DNA from: Neonectria sp. B-13
Taxonomy: Eukaryota > Ascomycota > Sordariomycetes > Hypocreales > Nectriaceae
Reading direction: 5' to 3'
NCBI GenBank assembly: GCA_002682825.1
Contig: NOKP01000011.1
Location: forward strand, 1,116,420-1,180,419
DNA length: 64,000 nucleotides
In this document: positions 49,201 through 58,393 of the stretch, piece after piece
Position numbering within the stretch: the first letter of the stretch is position 1
Layout: each line of letters opens with the position of its first letter
Notes under the pieces: generated by a model
The model's input: the letters and a program-made list of their open reading frames with translations, nothing else
Databases searched by the model: none
Told to the model about the DNA's origin: nothing
Made by a program: the position numbers and the translations under genes

Positions 49201-50717
49201 CCCGAACCAGGGTCGACGGGATTTTCTTGGCCGGTTCTGGTGCAGGACGTCATCGGCAAGACGGAGACGCAGAGCAGGACCGACTCTGCGCAGCGATTCC
49301 CACCAGGCACGAGACCAGACGGGCCGTTTGCAAATTGCAAAATACCCTTGAGTGGCCGACCGAAAGGCCCGTGGCCGAGCGCTCCGTCACCCCATTCCGC
49401 CGTTGCGCCGTTGACCGACCGAGAAGAAGGGAAGCATCGAAGTACTTCGTGCACGAGATCGATCACCAGAGCCCCATCATCACGACACCGTCACGTCGAC
49501 GTCTCACGGTGAAAGGGCCCTAGCAACCAAGCCCGCCTCGTGGCGCCAGTATGTTGGGGGTTGCAAGGTGGCAAGGAGAATGGGATCACACCGTGTGCAG
49601 AGCAGTCGGCGACGCCCCGGACACCCCAGACGCCCCAGCTTCTGCGTGTCTCTCGGTGGGCGTTGGCGTTGGCGTTGGCTGTTGCTCGTGGTCATTGTCG
49701 CCGTCTTAGTGGTGAGTTGGAGCACACCCGTTTCCCTATTGTTTAAGTCCCCAGCATCTCGGTCTGCCACCCGTCATCCCGCCCTTCTGCCAGGCTCTAG
49801 CAATCTTGCATCCATGTCTGCGTTGTCTCATCTGCCCTCGACTCTGGGCTCAGCGTGATTGGGCATGGCCTGACCGGAACCCTGGGGTCGGGATCAGATT
49901 GTTTCGTTCTTTTCTGGTCCTTTCCTTTCCGTTCCTTTTCCCCTGATGAGGTGTTCTCTTTCGAAGTGAAAAGCCTCGTTTTTGTCGCGTGTGCTGTCAT
50001 GGGCCCCGAGAATTCCCAGGAAATGGTCTTGGGGTCGCCCAGCTCGGCGTATTAGCGGAGCCCCAAAGGCTTTCCCCCGCATGCGCTCCGTCCACAAACT
50101 GGGACCCCCTCAATGAGACTCGCCCTGAAGTCATGGAATTTCATGATGGAGCATGGAATGGACCCAGCGCGGCGATTCCCACAGCTTCCGGGGCCATTAC
50201 ACCCGCAGCACACCCACCGTGACGGCTTCGGCCAGTGGCCAAGTGGCCGCCGAGCCCGCTGAGAGCACGCATTTGCGGCGCCTCTCCAGGCCCATTCCCT
50301 GCATGCATGCATCCCCATCATGGCCCCGAAGCCCCCCATGGAACGGGCCCCAGGCCCCCCAGCCCAGCCGACAGGGCCCCCTGACGTACCCACCCTGCCC
50401 GCCATTGGATATCCCTAAGCCACTGACACAGCATCCGTCAGCTCTTACAGCTTGTGCTCGGCGACGCCAAGCTCCAGGTCCTCCACGCCCAGCTCCGGTT
50501 CCAACTTGAATCATCTGCCAGCTTTCTCTTCTCCCCTTCTCCTTCTCCTGCTCCGCCTACTTCTTCTGCCTCTTCGCATCTCCGTCGCCCGAACTTCTTC
50601 TCCCTCTTCTCCCTCTTCTCGTCGCCTCCCCCTGTCATCCCCGATCCTGTCAACGATCCCGTCTGCCAGCTTCTAGCTCCCTTCCCGACGACGCCGCCAA
50701 CATCGCGACCCCTCACC
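46279..50717. other. 4.4-kb spacer
   Basis: 3' flank of GDP-mannose pyrophosphorylase, then a stretch with no motif-bearing frame, then a CT-rich promoter/leader (about 50500-50710) for the hexokinase-like gene. A short GACAGC hexamer run lies at 48472-48492. The plus-strand open frame 48765-49523 is judged a chance frame. Confidence 0.45.
48472..48492. repeat. GACAGC hexanucleotide repeat
   Basis: Three perfect copies and a partial fourth. Confidence 0.65.
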
Positions 50718-52607
50718 ATGACCCTCGCCGACGAGACCAACCGTGTCGTCTCCGAGTTCGACTTCACCGATGCCGACTTGAACCGCCATGTGAAAGAATT
50801 CTTGCGCCAGATGAGTATGTCGTCGCCCGCCCTCGCAATGCGCAATTCCTCCTGGGGACACTTTGCGTGCCCATGCCACTCTCCCACTTTACCCCACGTC
50901 ATAGTGGCTAAATTCTGATTCTCTCACAGATGAGGGCCTCGAAAAGGACAGCACAAGTCTTGCCCAGATCCCAACCTATGTCACCGGAGTCCCCAATGGC
51001 ACTGAAAAGGTAATTGGCTCTCTGCAGAATGCTATTTCGCAATGCGCCTTGGCTGACATTGTGTTGCTTCGCTCAGGGACTGTACCTGGCCGTTGACCTT
51101 GGCGGTACCAACTTCCGCGTGTGCTCCGTCATGCTCAATGGCGACACCACCTTCAACCTGACTTTCAACAAGGTTGCCATCCCCAAGGAGCTCATGACCG
51201 CCAACACGGCCTCGGAACTCTTCTCCTTCCTGGCCAAGCAGGTTGAGCTGTTTCTTCGTGAGCACCACGCCGACCGCTTCGACTCTCATGTTCGCCGTCG
51301 CAACACCCGCAGCACCGCCTCGGGCTTTCGAGACGAGACCATCTTCCGCCTCGGCTTCACCTTCAGCTTCCCAGTGCAGCAGCTTGGCATTAACAAGGGC
51401 CTGCTGATTCGATGGACAAAGGGCTTCGACATCCCTGATGCCGTCGGCAAGGACGTCTGCGCCCTGCTCCAGGTCGAAATCGACAAGCTCCACCTCCCCG
51501 TCAAGGTCTCCGCCTTGGTCAACGACACCGTAGGGACGCTTATGGCGCGCTCTTACACGTCCACTGGCGAGAGCCGATCCATTCTCGGCGCCATCTTCGG
51601 CACCGGCACCAACGGTGCCTACATGGAGAAGACCGCCAACATTAAGAAGCCCATTCCAGGCGAGTACGATGATTCTACGGGCGAGATGGTGGTCAACACC
51701 GAATGGGGTTCCTTCGACAACCAGCTCAACGTCATGCCTTCAACGGCGTGGGATAAGGCGCTGGACAAGCAGAGCGTGAACCCAGGCTACCAAATGTTTG
51801 AGAAGCGTGTCTCGGGCATGTTTCTGGGTGAGATTGTGCGTTTGGCCATTGCCGACATGATCAATAACGAGAAGTCGTCGCTCTTCCGGGATGTCAACTC
51901 GAGCTCCAACGACTGGTCCAGCCCGACCAGTATCTCTCCTCAGTCCGGATTCCTCAAGCCTTGGGGACTGGATAGCGCCATCATGTCGGTGGCTGTCGCC
52001 GACACCACCCCCGAGCTCGCCACCTTGCGTCAAGAGCTGGAGGACCTGCTCCAGGTCTATACCCCGTCGCTGGAGGATGCACAGGCTTTCAAGGCCATCG
52101 CAAACGCCGTCGGACGTCGCGCAGCTAGGCTGTCAGCGGTGGCAATTGGCGCAATCGCCATACAGTCCGGCAAGCTCGACGATCCCGAGGCGGGCGTCAT
52201 CGACATCGGTGTCGATGGCAGCCTGGTCGAGCACTACCCCTTCTTCCGGGACATGATCTACGAGGCCCTTCGTGGCATTGACGCCATCGGTCCCAAGGGC
52301 GCCGACAGGATCCGCATCGGCATCGCCAAAGATGGCAGTGGTGTTGGTGCAGCCTTGATCGCCCTCGTCGCTGCTGGCAGAGAGAAGCCTGGCCAGGTTA
52401 TCGAGGATCTGCGGGAGGAGGCCAGAACCTCGAGGAGGCCAAGCTCTACATTCGGTACGTCCTGCAACGCGCATTCAAACCCCGCTGTGCCCCTGCTAAT
52501 AACCTCTTACAGTCGATGATCTCCCCGTCTCAAACAAGACGCTGCTGGTCGGCGGTCTCTTCGGTGTTGCGATGGCGGCGCTTTGGTTGGTAAACAAGCG
52601 TCGCTGA
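50718..52607 (+). CDS. Hexokinase-family protein with C-terminal membrane tail anchor (HxkC-like)
   Basis: Four exons: 50718-50814, 50930-51009, 51077-52454, 52513-52607; introns 115, 67 and 58 bp; 549 aa. Both hexokinase lobes are complete: phosphate 1 loop LAVDLGGTNFRV (D66), sugar-binding RWTKGFDIP (K174), catalytic Asp209 in SALVNDTVGTLMA, phosphate 2 IFGTGTNGAYME, NTEWGSFDN and the adenosine loop KDGSGVGAALIALV. The last exon adds about 31 residues that are absent from classical hexokinases: a hydrophobic segment TLLVGGLFGVAMAALWLV ended by NKRR, which looks like a tail anchor of the mitochondrial outer-membrane type. Aspergillus has an atypical mitochondria-associated hexokinase, HxkC, reported as lacking sugar-phosphorylating activity; this gene is probably its counterpart, yet its catalytic residues look intact. 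Confidence 0.88.
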
Positions 52608-53037
52608 AGTTCGTGCATCTTTGTTGTTTATTGGGTTCTGGGCCTGCATTTCATCTATTTCATGTTGGGGGTCTCGGCGTCATCGTCTCTCTGTACTTGT
52701 GCACCCGATGAGAAAATTGTATATGTGATCACGGAAGTTATGAAGAACTGTATTGTGCAAACATATCATTTAATGCTGCAAGTGATTTGGACGAATATCG
52801 GCCGCGTGATGTAGGCATGTGATACTTGTAGGCTTCATTGAAAGCTGCAGTATTGTCTTCTATTCAATCGGTTCCATTATTTCTCCCTCTAAGCCTGTCT
52901 ATGGTTTCCTTTGCTGTCATAATTGCCTTTCCCCGTTATAACAGTGGCATATCTTCATGTACGTTTTTTTTTCTCTTACACGTTGCAAGTTCTTTGTTGA
53001 GGGGCTCTTTTACATTTACGGAGCACATCTGCTCTTC
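52608..53037. other. Convergent 3' intergenic region
   Basis: About 430 bp shared by the 3' ends of the hexokinase-like gene (plus) and the Naa50-like gene (minus). No gene seen. Confidence 0.5.
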
Positions 53038-54168
53038 TTATTTCCCAAACGCCGCAGCCGGGTAGGAGCGGTCTCGCTTCTTGCGAACCGTGGAGTTGCT
53101 CCTCGAGCTCCCGGCGGATTTAGTCTCGCTAGAGACCATGGGAGGCCCTGGGACTACGAGTCGCCCTGTGGCCATGTCCTCGGGAAGGTCGTTCCATTCG
53201 GTATCGGCGCGCTGGTTCTGGTAGGACTGGCCGGAGGGCAACAGCTGGGGGCGGGTCGGGCCCTTGGGCGGACCAGACGTAGGAGGCAGGCTGGTGATGG
53301 CGGTCGTGGTGCTGGGGACGACGGTGCTGCCGTTGGAAGTCGGGAAGGTCGAGGGCAGGGAGTTCCGGACGGAGGCGCGGACAGGGCGGCGGACGAGCCA
53401 GGCAGAGTCGGGACGGAGCTTCATGTAGTAGCCGCGAATTGGGTGCTCATCGCGCTGGAAACCTCGGCCCTCGTACCATTTCAAGCCCTCCTCGTTCTCG
53501 GTCCAGACGTGCGCGGTCACGGTGGAGACCTCGAGGCGCGGGTTGGCGACGGCGGTGGCGACAATGTTATCGACGGCGGCATTCACCAGGCCCAATGAGC
53601 GGTATGGCGAGAGCAGGCAGAGCGACTGGATGTAGAGATGTTGAGGCAGGCTGCTGTCAGAGGAGTGGAGGGTGCGCTCGAGCTGGCAGACGACGCCGCC
53701 GACGACCTTGGGCTCTGCGCCGTCGTGGGCCCAGGTGATGACGCGCGAGAAGGGCCCCGAGGCGGCCGGGTCGACGGCGCGCTGGTAGAAGTGGTCCGAG
53801 TAGCTGACTGGGAGGAGGAGTGCGTTGATGCGGCGCAGGGCGTTGATGTCGCTGCGAGTGACGGGTCGGATGGAGGCTTCGCGGGGGAGGGACGCGGGGA
53901 GGGGCGGGATGGCCTCGGGCTTGGGCGCGGGAGTCTCTGCGTCGTCGTCCTCGTCTTCGTCTTCGTCGTCTTCGTCTTCGTCGTCCTCGTCGGCGTCGTC
54001 TTCCTCTTCTTCTCGTTCCGGTCGCGAGGCAGCAGGTGCTGGAGGAGCGGGCGGCGTCGGCGCAGAGAGATTGGCTATCTTAGAGGGCGGCGGTGCGTAT
54101 TTCGGCCCCTTGGGTTGGAAGAAGGAGCGGATGGAGAGCTGGGCGGGCTTGGTCGTGGGGAGAGTCAT
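53038..54168 (-). CDS. NAA50: Naa50-like GNAT N-alpha-acetyltransferase with PIP-box-like N-terminus and acidic tract
   Basis: Single exon, 376 aa, about twice the length of animal Naa50. Residues 98-260 match Naa50: RPVTRSDINALRRINALLLP, PVSYSDHFY, LYIQSLCLLSPYRSLG, AHVWTENEEGLKWYEGRGF and the YYMKLRPDSAWL end. Positions equivalent to the human catalytic Tyr73 and His112 are kept (Y179, H220). The acetyl-CoA loop, normally R/Q-x-x-G-x-G/A, reads R190-S-L-G-L-V195, so the last small residue is lost. The N-terminus has QLSIRSFF at residues 10-17, a full Q-x-x-I-x-x-F-F PCNA-interacting-peptide pattern, followed by a Pro/Ala linker and a Glu/Asp tract (51-78). A Ser/Thr/Pro-rich C-terminal tail ends in a basic RKKRDR patch. 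Naa50 acts with NatA on N-termini and in sister-chromatid cohesion; the PCNA link is inference. Confidence 0.85.
   Translation of the reverse strand: MTLPTTKPAQLSIRSFFQPKGPKYAPPPSKIANLSAPTPPAPPAPAASRPEREEEEDDADEDDEDEDDEDEDEDDDAETPAPKPEAIPPLPASLPREASIRPVTRSDINALRRINALLLPVSYSDHFYQRAVDPAASGPFSRVITWAHDGAEPKVVGGVVCQLERTLHSSDSSLPQHLYIQSLCLLSPYRSLGLVNAAVDNIVATAVANPRLEVSTVTAHVWTENEEGLKWYEGRGFQRDEHPIRGYYMKLRPDSAWLVRRPVRASVRNSLPSTFPTSNGSTVVPSTTTAITSLPPTSGPPKGPTRPQLLPSGQSYQNQRADTEWNDLPEDMATGRLVVPGPPMVSSETKSAGSSRSNSTVRKKRDRSYPAAAFGK
53940..54018. repeat. Trinucleotide-rich tract coding for the acidic run
   Basis: Plus strand is built from GTC, TTC and CTC triplets (GAC/GAA/GAG on the coding strand). It encodes the Asp/Glu run of the Naa50-like protein and may vary in length between strains. 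Confidence 0.7.
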
Positions 54169-55444
54169 GATGGATCAATAAGTTGATGGATGACAAGAAG
54201 CTTGGCGGTTCTTTGTGGAGAGGCTAGTAGGCCAGGGAGACGAGGAAACAAGAGAGAAGAGAGGGAGAAGAAACGAAGGTCGAGGAGGTGGCTGGAGATT
54301 ATGGTATCAGCAGGACATGGCTTTATGTTATCGAAGGTTCACGTTTATGTTTGCGTCGAGTCCCCAGGTGTCCAGTGGCACTCGCAAAGCGACGATCATT
54401 GCGGGTGTCTCAGGTTTTCCGCAAACAGCAACACCTACTGAGGGTTCGCCCACTGAAAAGCCGAGGATTTCATCCATTGCAGCGCTGATGAGAGTCGTTT
54501 TGCCCCCGGTCCAGATGGGCTCCTAGCGCGCGTCTTTCCACCCTCGAGCTCAGAGTGCTTTGTTAGTGCACTCAGGGGAACCTTAAAGGGGCTTGCCTCC
54601 CTAACGCAATTGGCAGCTGTCTGGCTGGGTAGGTACAGTAGGTACCTGGTGCGCTGGCGTGCAGTGGGAGGAGACTTGTGTTTCTAACTATAGGTAGTTT
54701 CGTTTGCACGGGCTGGCCTTGCTGTCGAGTACCACCGGGGGAGCAAGGTAGTGTAGTGTGTATTCAGAGATATCCATTGCAGTTCTTGGCTGTTGGCTGT
54801 TGGCTGTTGGCAGCGAAAAAGGCATTAATAATTACAGTGGCAATGAATCACTGCGAGAACAGGCTCAGAGCTGGAGTTTTGCAACTGAAGTTAGTTGTTC
54901 CGAGATAATCCCTGGACGCACTGAACTCCGGGCGCTGTCGCCGGCTCTCCTCTCCACTGGCACTGCCTAACTCAACCTGGAACGGGTCGTCATCTTCTCT
55001 TGCACCGTCACCGTCGTTGCTCACTTTTTTTCCCAACCCTCCCCAATCAGACGACGAGCCCCGGAGCCTTGTCACTCTGGCGATTCCCTCACAGCGCAAA
55101 CTGCAACAAACACGCGAGACGGCCAGAGCGTTGTTAGAGGCCCTCTATTTTTTCTCACTTGGCTTTCGCCTTTCTCTTCTATCTATCCCACATTATTCTT
55201 GGACAGTAATGCTTTGTTAATGACGAGATTTGCCGCCTGCGATTCGTCCTCTCTCTTCCGCTCCCTCTTCCCACTGCGCGCCCGTCTCTTCAGCGCCCCC
55301 CAGCGGCCGGTATCCAGAACCCACACCCCCCCTCCACCCGGTAGCTGCCGCCGTTGCTCCCTCGGCTTCATCACACGATTTCAGTTACACACCCTCCGCT
55401 GAGAAATCCTTCAGCCTTGGGCCGGATTTTTGTTCTCTGGCGAC
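54169..55444. other. Divergent promoter region between Naa50-like and Sgf11-like genes
   Basis: 1.3 kb with start codons pointing outward. A short TGGCTGT triplication lies near 54788-54811. The plus-strand leader is CT-rich from about 54950 and contains a 60-codon frame at 55219-55402, listed separately. Confidence 0.5.
55219..55401 (+). other. Upstream open reading frame in the Sgf11-like leader
   Basis: ATG-initiated frame of 60 codons ending just 43 bp before the Sgf11-like start. It begins MTRFAACDSSSLFRSLFPLR and is rich in Arg, Ser and Leu, which resembles a mitochondrial targeting peptide, but CT-rich DNA encodes such strings by chance. If it lies in the mRNA leader it would reduce initiation at the main ATG. 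Confidence 0.3.
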
Positions 55445-56776
55445 ATGATGAATGCGGCCACGGGCAGGGCGGGCGTTGTCCGTGCTAATGACGATGCGGG
55501 CAGCATGGACAAGTTGGTAAGCAAGCACATCGTCCCTGGCCTTCAAGGGCCTTAGGGGCGCTTCCCTTTGCTGGATGCTGGATGCTGGCGCCGGCGCGCT
55601 TCGTGATGGCCACCATGATGGCGGCTTTCTCTTTGGACCCTCATCCATCGAATTGCCGCATTGCGTCATGCTATCCCCTTGCTCTGGGCATTGTCTGAAT
55701 GATGGCTGACCTTTGGGCGATCTGCGTTGCAACAGGCACATTCCGTTCTCGATGATGTGCTCTACAACATCATTTCCGACCTGTTGATGAAGACGCACCG
55801 CGAAGAGAAGACGGCCAGAGCCACGACGGCCGCCATCCGAGTCGAAAAGATGGCTACCGATGCCTCGGAGAGCTCGACCCCCGACTCCAAACCCGAAGTG
55901 CGGATCGAAACCGACTCGGCCATTTACGAAGACGGCAAGGTCTTGCTCAAGGGCAACCCTCTGAAGACCACGGCCGAGATCCTCTGCCCCAAATGCCACC
56001 TACCCCGATTACTACACCCGACCGAAGGCAAGGGCTCCAAGAAGCCCGACCCGAGCATCATCTACTGCAAAAAACACCCCTACATCGATAAAGTCGGTTG
56101 CGACATCTATGGCCAGAGCTGGGTCGGGCCTGGTCCCGGTCGCGGCAAAAAGAAGAAGGACGTGGAGAAGAACACCGACTCGCCCGCCCCCGAGCAGCGG
56201 CCGCCTAACGTCCTGTCGTTCCCCTCGGCGACGTGTAGCAAGTGCAAACGTTGCATCCTTGTCACCCGATTGAATAACCACATGGGCTCTTGCATCGGCA
56301 ACAGTGGTCGCAATGCCAGCCGAGCCGCGGCCCAGAAGCTGAGCAACGGCGGTTCCCAGCACGACGGGACGCCCCCGTCTTCCCAAAAGGCCACGCCCAC
56401 ACCCGGATCACGCGCTGCGAGCCCCAAGAAACGCGACGCCAGCGATGATGACGAGGAATCAGAAAGCAGCCATAAGAAGAAGAAGTACAAGTCTGCGGTG
56501 ACCAAGAAAGTCATCCTCAAGACGAAGCCGACTCTCAAGAAGGAAAAGGTCAAGAGCCTGTCATCGCTGAGCCAGGAGCAAAAGGCCAACTATGACGCCC
56601 TCAACTCGGGCGTAGAAGTGGCCCCTAAGAAGGTTGTCTCCAAGAGCGTCAGCCCCATCAAGAAGCTCAAGGCGGGTAAGCCCCTGCTGGGTTCGCCCAA
56701 ACCCAAGGCCAAGAACATCCGGGAGGCCGACGGCGAATCCGAGTCTTCTGGCACGCTTTCCTCGCCGCCCCAATAG
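55445..56776 (+). CDS. SGF11: Sgf11-like SAGA deubiquitinase-module subunit
   Basis: Two exons, 55445-55516 and 55736-56776, with a 219-bp intron (GTAAGC donor, GCAACAG acceptor); 370 aa. An N-terminal helix (HSVLDDVLYNIISDLLMKTH) fits the Sgf11 segment that binds Ubp8 and Sus1. A C2HC zinc finger at C191-x2-C194-x11-H206-x3-C210 is followed by GRNASRAAAQKL, the Sgf11/ATXN7L3 signature that docks on nucleosomal DNA. Between them lies an extra cysteine cluster (C108-x2-C111, C135-x2-H138, ending GCDIYGQSW) not present in yeast Sgf11 as I know it. The C-terminal 150 residues are Lys/Ser-rich and disordered. The product would anchor H2B deubiquitination in SAGA. The family call rests mainly on the finger and the helix. 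Confidence 0.68.
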
Positions 56777-57351
56777 AAGACGGGTGGCGGTTCCGGTGTC
56801 TACGGCTTGTCTAGGTCAGGAAAGCATCCTTAAGCACATCAGGCGGATGGCTTTTGCCGCGCTCTTTGGAAGATTTGCTGGGCAATGCCAACATTGCGCA
56901 TCACCTGATAGCTGTCAAGGCTAATTGGATACGGATAGAGGCAGGCGACGCGGTGCGAGCTGGGGAGTGCGACGGTGTTTTTCTTCTTCTTTTGCTTCGG
57001 AAACATTTCTATCTGTATTATTCTCCCAAAACAAACATTGCATTGGACGGACGGTTTGGTTGGCTAGGGCCTAAGGGGGCCAGATCATCATAGCATCCAC
57101 GGAAAACAGGTCTGGGGCGTTGGGCGTCATATGTAAGAATGGATATATTGCCCAGAGATTGCGTGTCAGTCCACATGCGTAGTTTCTTGTCTGGCTTCAT
57201 CCGGTCAAGAAATGGGTGTGTTGCAAAATGCGTGATATGTCATTGCTTCCTGATCCATCCTTTTAGGGAACTCTATACAACTCCTCAACGCCAGGCATGC
57301 CAAAATATCATGATTGACTCTCGTCATAACGCCCTTGTAGCCTTTCCCTTT
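56777..57351. other. Convergent 3' intergenic region
   Basis: Shared 3' flanks of the Sgf11-like (plus) and cyclophilin (minus) genes; no gene seen. Confidence 0.5.
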
Positions 57352-57902
57352 CTAGATCTGCTCCTCCTCCTCGACAATCCTGGCCTTGACGATCTTGACG
57401 TCCTCAACAGGACGATCCTCCGGCCCCGTCTTGACGAGCCCGAGACGGCGGACGGTGCCCATGCCGCTCTTGACGCGGCCGAAGATAGTGTGCTTGCCGT
57501 CGAGCCAGGGCGTCGGGGCGAGGGTGATGAAGAACTGCGAGCCGTTGGTGTTGGGGCCGGCGTTGGCCATGCTGAGGATACCGGCGCCGGTGTGCTTGAG
57601 GCCTGGGTGGATCTCGTCCTCGAACTTCTCGCCGAAGATGGACGTGCCGCCACGGCCGGTCCCCGTCGGGTCACCGCCCTGCACCATGAAGTTGGGGATC
57701 ACGCGGTGGAGGACCGTCTCGTCGTAGTAGCCGCGGCGCACGAGCGTCGTGAAGTTGGTGCACGTCTTGGGCGCGTGCGCGTTGTACAACTCGACGGTGA
57801 GGGAGCCCTGGGAGGGAGAGAAGAGTTAGTATGTGGTCAATGGGGCAGGGGGGTGGTCTGCGGACGTACCATGGTGGTCTCCAGGGAGATGTTTGTGGTC
57901 AT
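57352..57902 (-). CDS. cyp1: Peptidyl-prolyl cis-trans isomerase, PPIL1-type cyclophilin
   Basis: Two exons, 57902-57870 ([11 protein letters not shown]) and 57807-57352, with a 62-bp intron (GTACGT donor, CCCAG acceptor); 162 aa, the family length. A single cyclophilin domain with active-site residues in [18 protein letters not shown] (R46, F51, Q54), [18 protein letters not shown] and [17 protein letters not shown]1 is a small nuclear cyclophilin that joins the spliceosome through SKIP/Prp45. Its start codon lies 491 bp from that of the divergently oriented signal peptide peptidase, so the two probably share a promoter region. Nothing is unusual in the sequence. Confidence 0.95.
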
Positions 57903-58393
57903 CTTTGCCGGTCTGCACGGGAAAGCTCGTGGTGTTCAAGTATAGCAACGAAGCTGAAGCTGAAGCCGGTGGAGGGGCTCGAAATATTGGCGGACAAGGC
58001 TACCTCCGCCGTTGTGGCCTTGAGCGCCGCCATTGGCTGCGCGGGCCCTGAGCTCTGTCCTGCAGGGTCCCCACCCAGATCGCTAGCACTTGCAGTTTTG
58101 CGCCGTCGCAGACTGCCAGCCTCAGGCCTTCGGACCTGGTCTTGTTCCTGATTTGGCTGTCACACAACAGACGTCATCTCAACCCTGGAAGTTGAATCAG
58201 CGCCGTTCTCACGTGCACCTTGTTACTGCACAACTCGCTCGCTTTTCGTCAACTTGGAGTTCAAGTGGGATTCATTCATTCTTCCACTCGAAATGCGGTA
58301 AATCTGCGGCTTTCAGACGTCAGATAGCTCCGGAGTCGGTTTAAGAACACGTTGTCCCAAAGCTACAACACCAACAAAAGAACCGACCAAGAC
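57903..58393. promoter_or_regulatory. Bidirectional promoter region, cyclophilin / signal peptide peptidase
   Basis: 491-bp GC-rich gap between two outward-facing start codons. An inverted CCAAT box (ATTGG) lies at 58032-58036. No TATA box is obvious. Confidence 0.5.

Noticed and set aside
48765..49523. 252-codon plus-strand frame
   Set aside because: Low-quality composition (many Arg, Ser, Cys), no domain, no CT-rich leader at its start.
55385..55999. 204-codon minus-strand frame
   Set aside because: Overlaps the Sgf11-like exons on the opposite strand.
57139..57945. 268-codon plus-strand frame
   Set aside because: Antisense to the PPIL1 cyclophilin.
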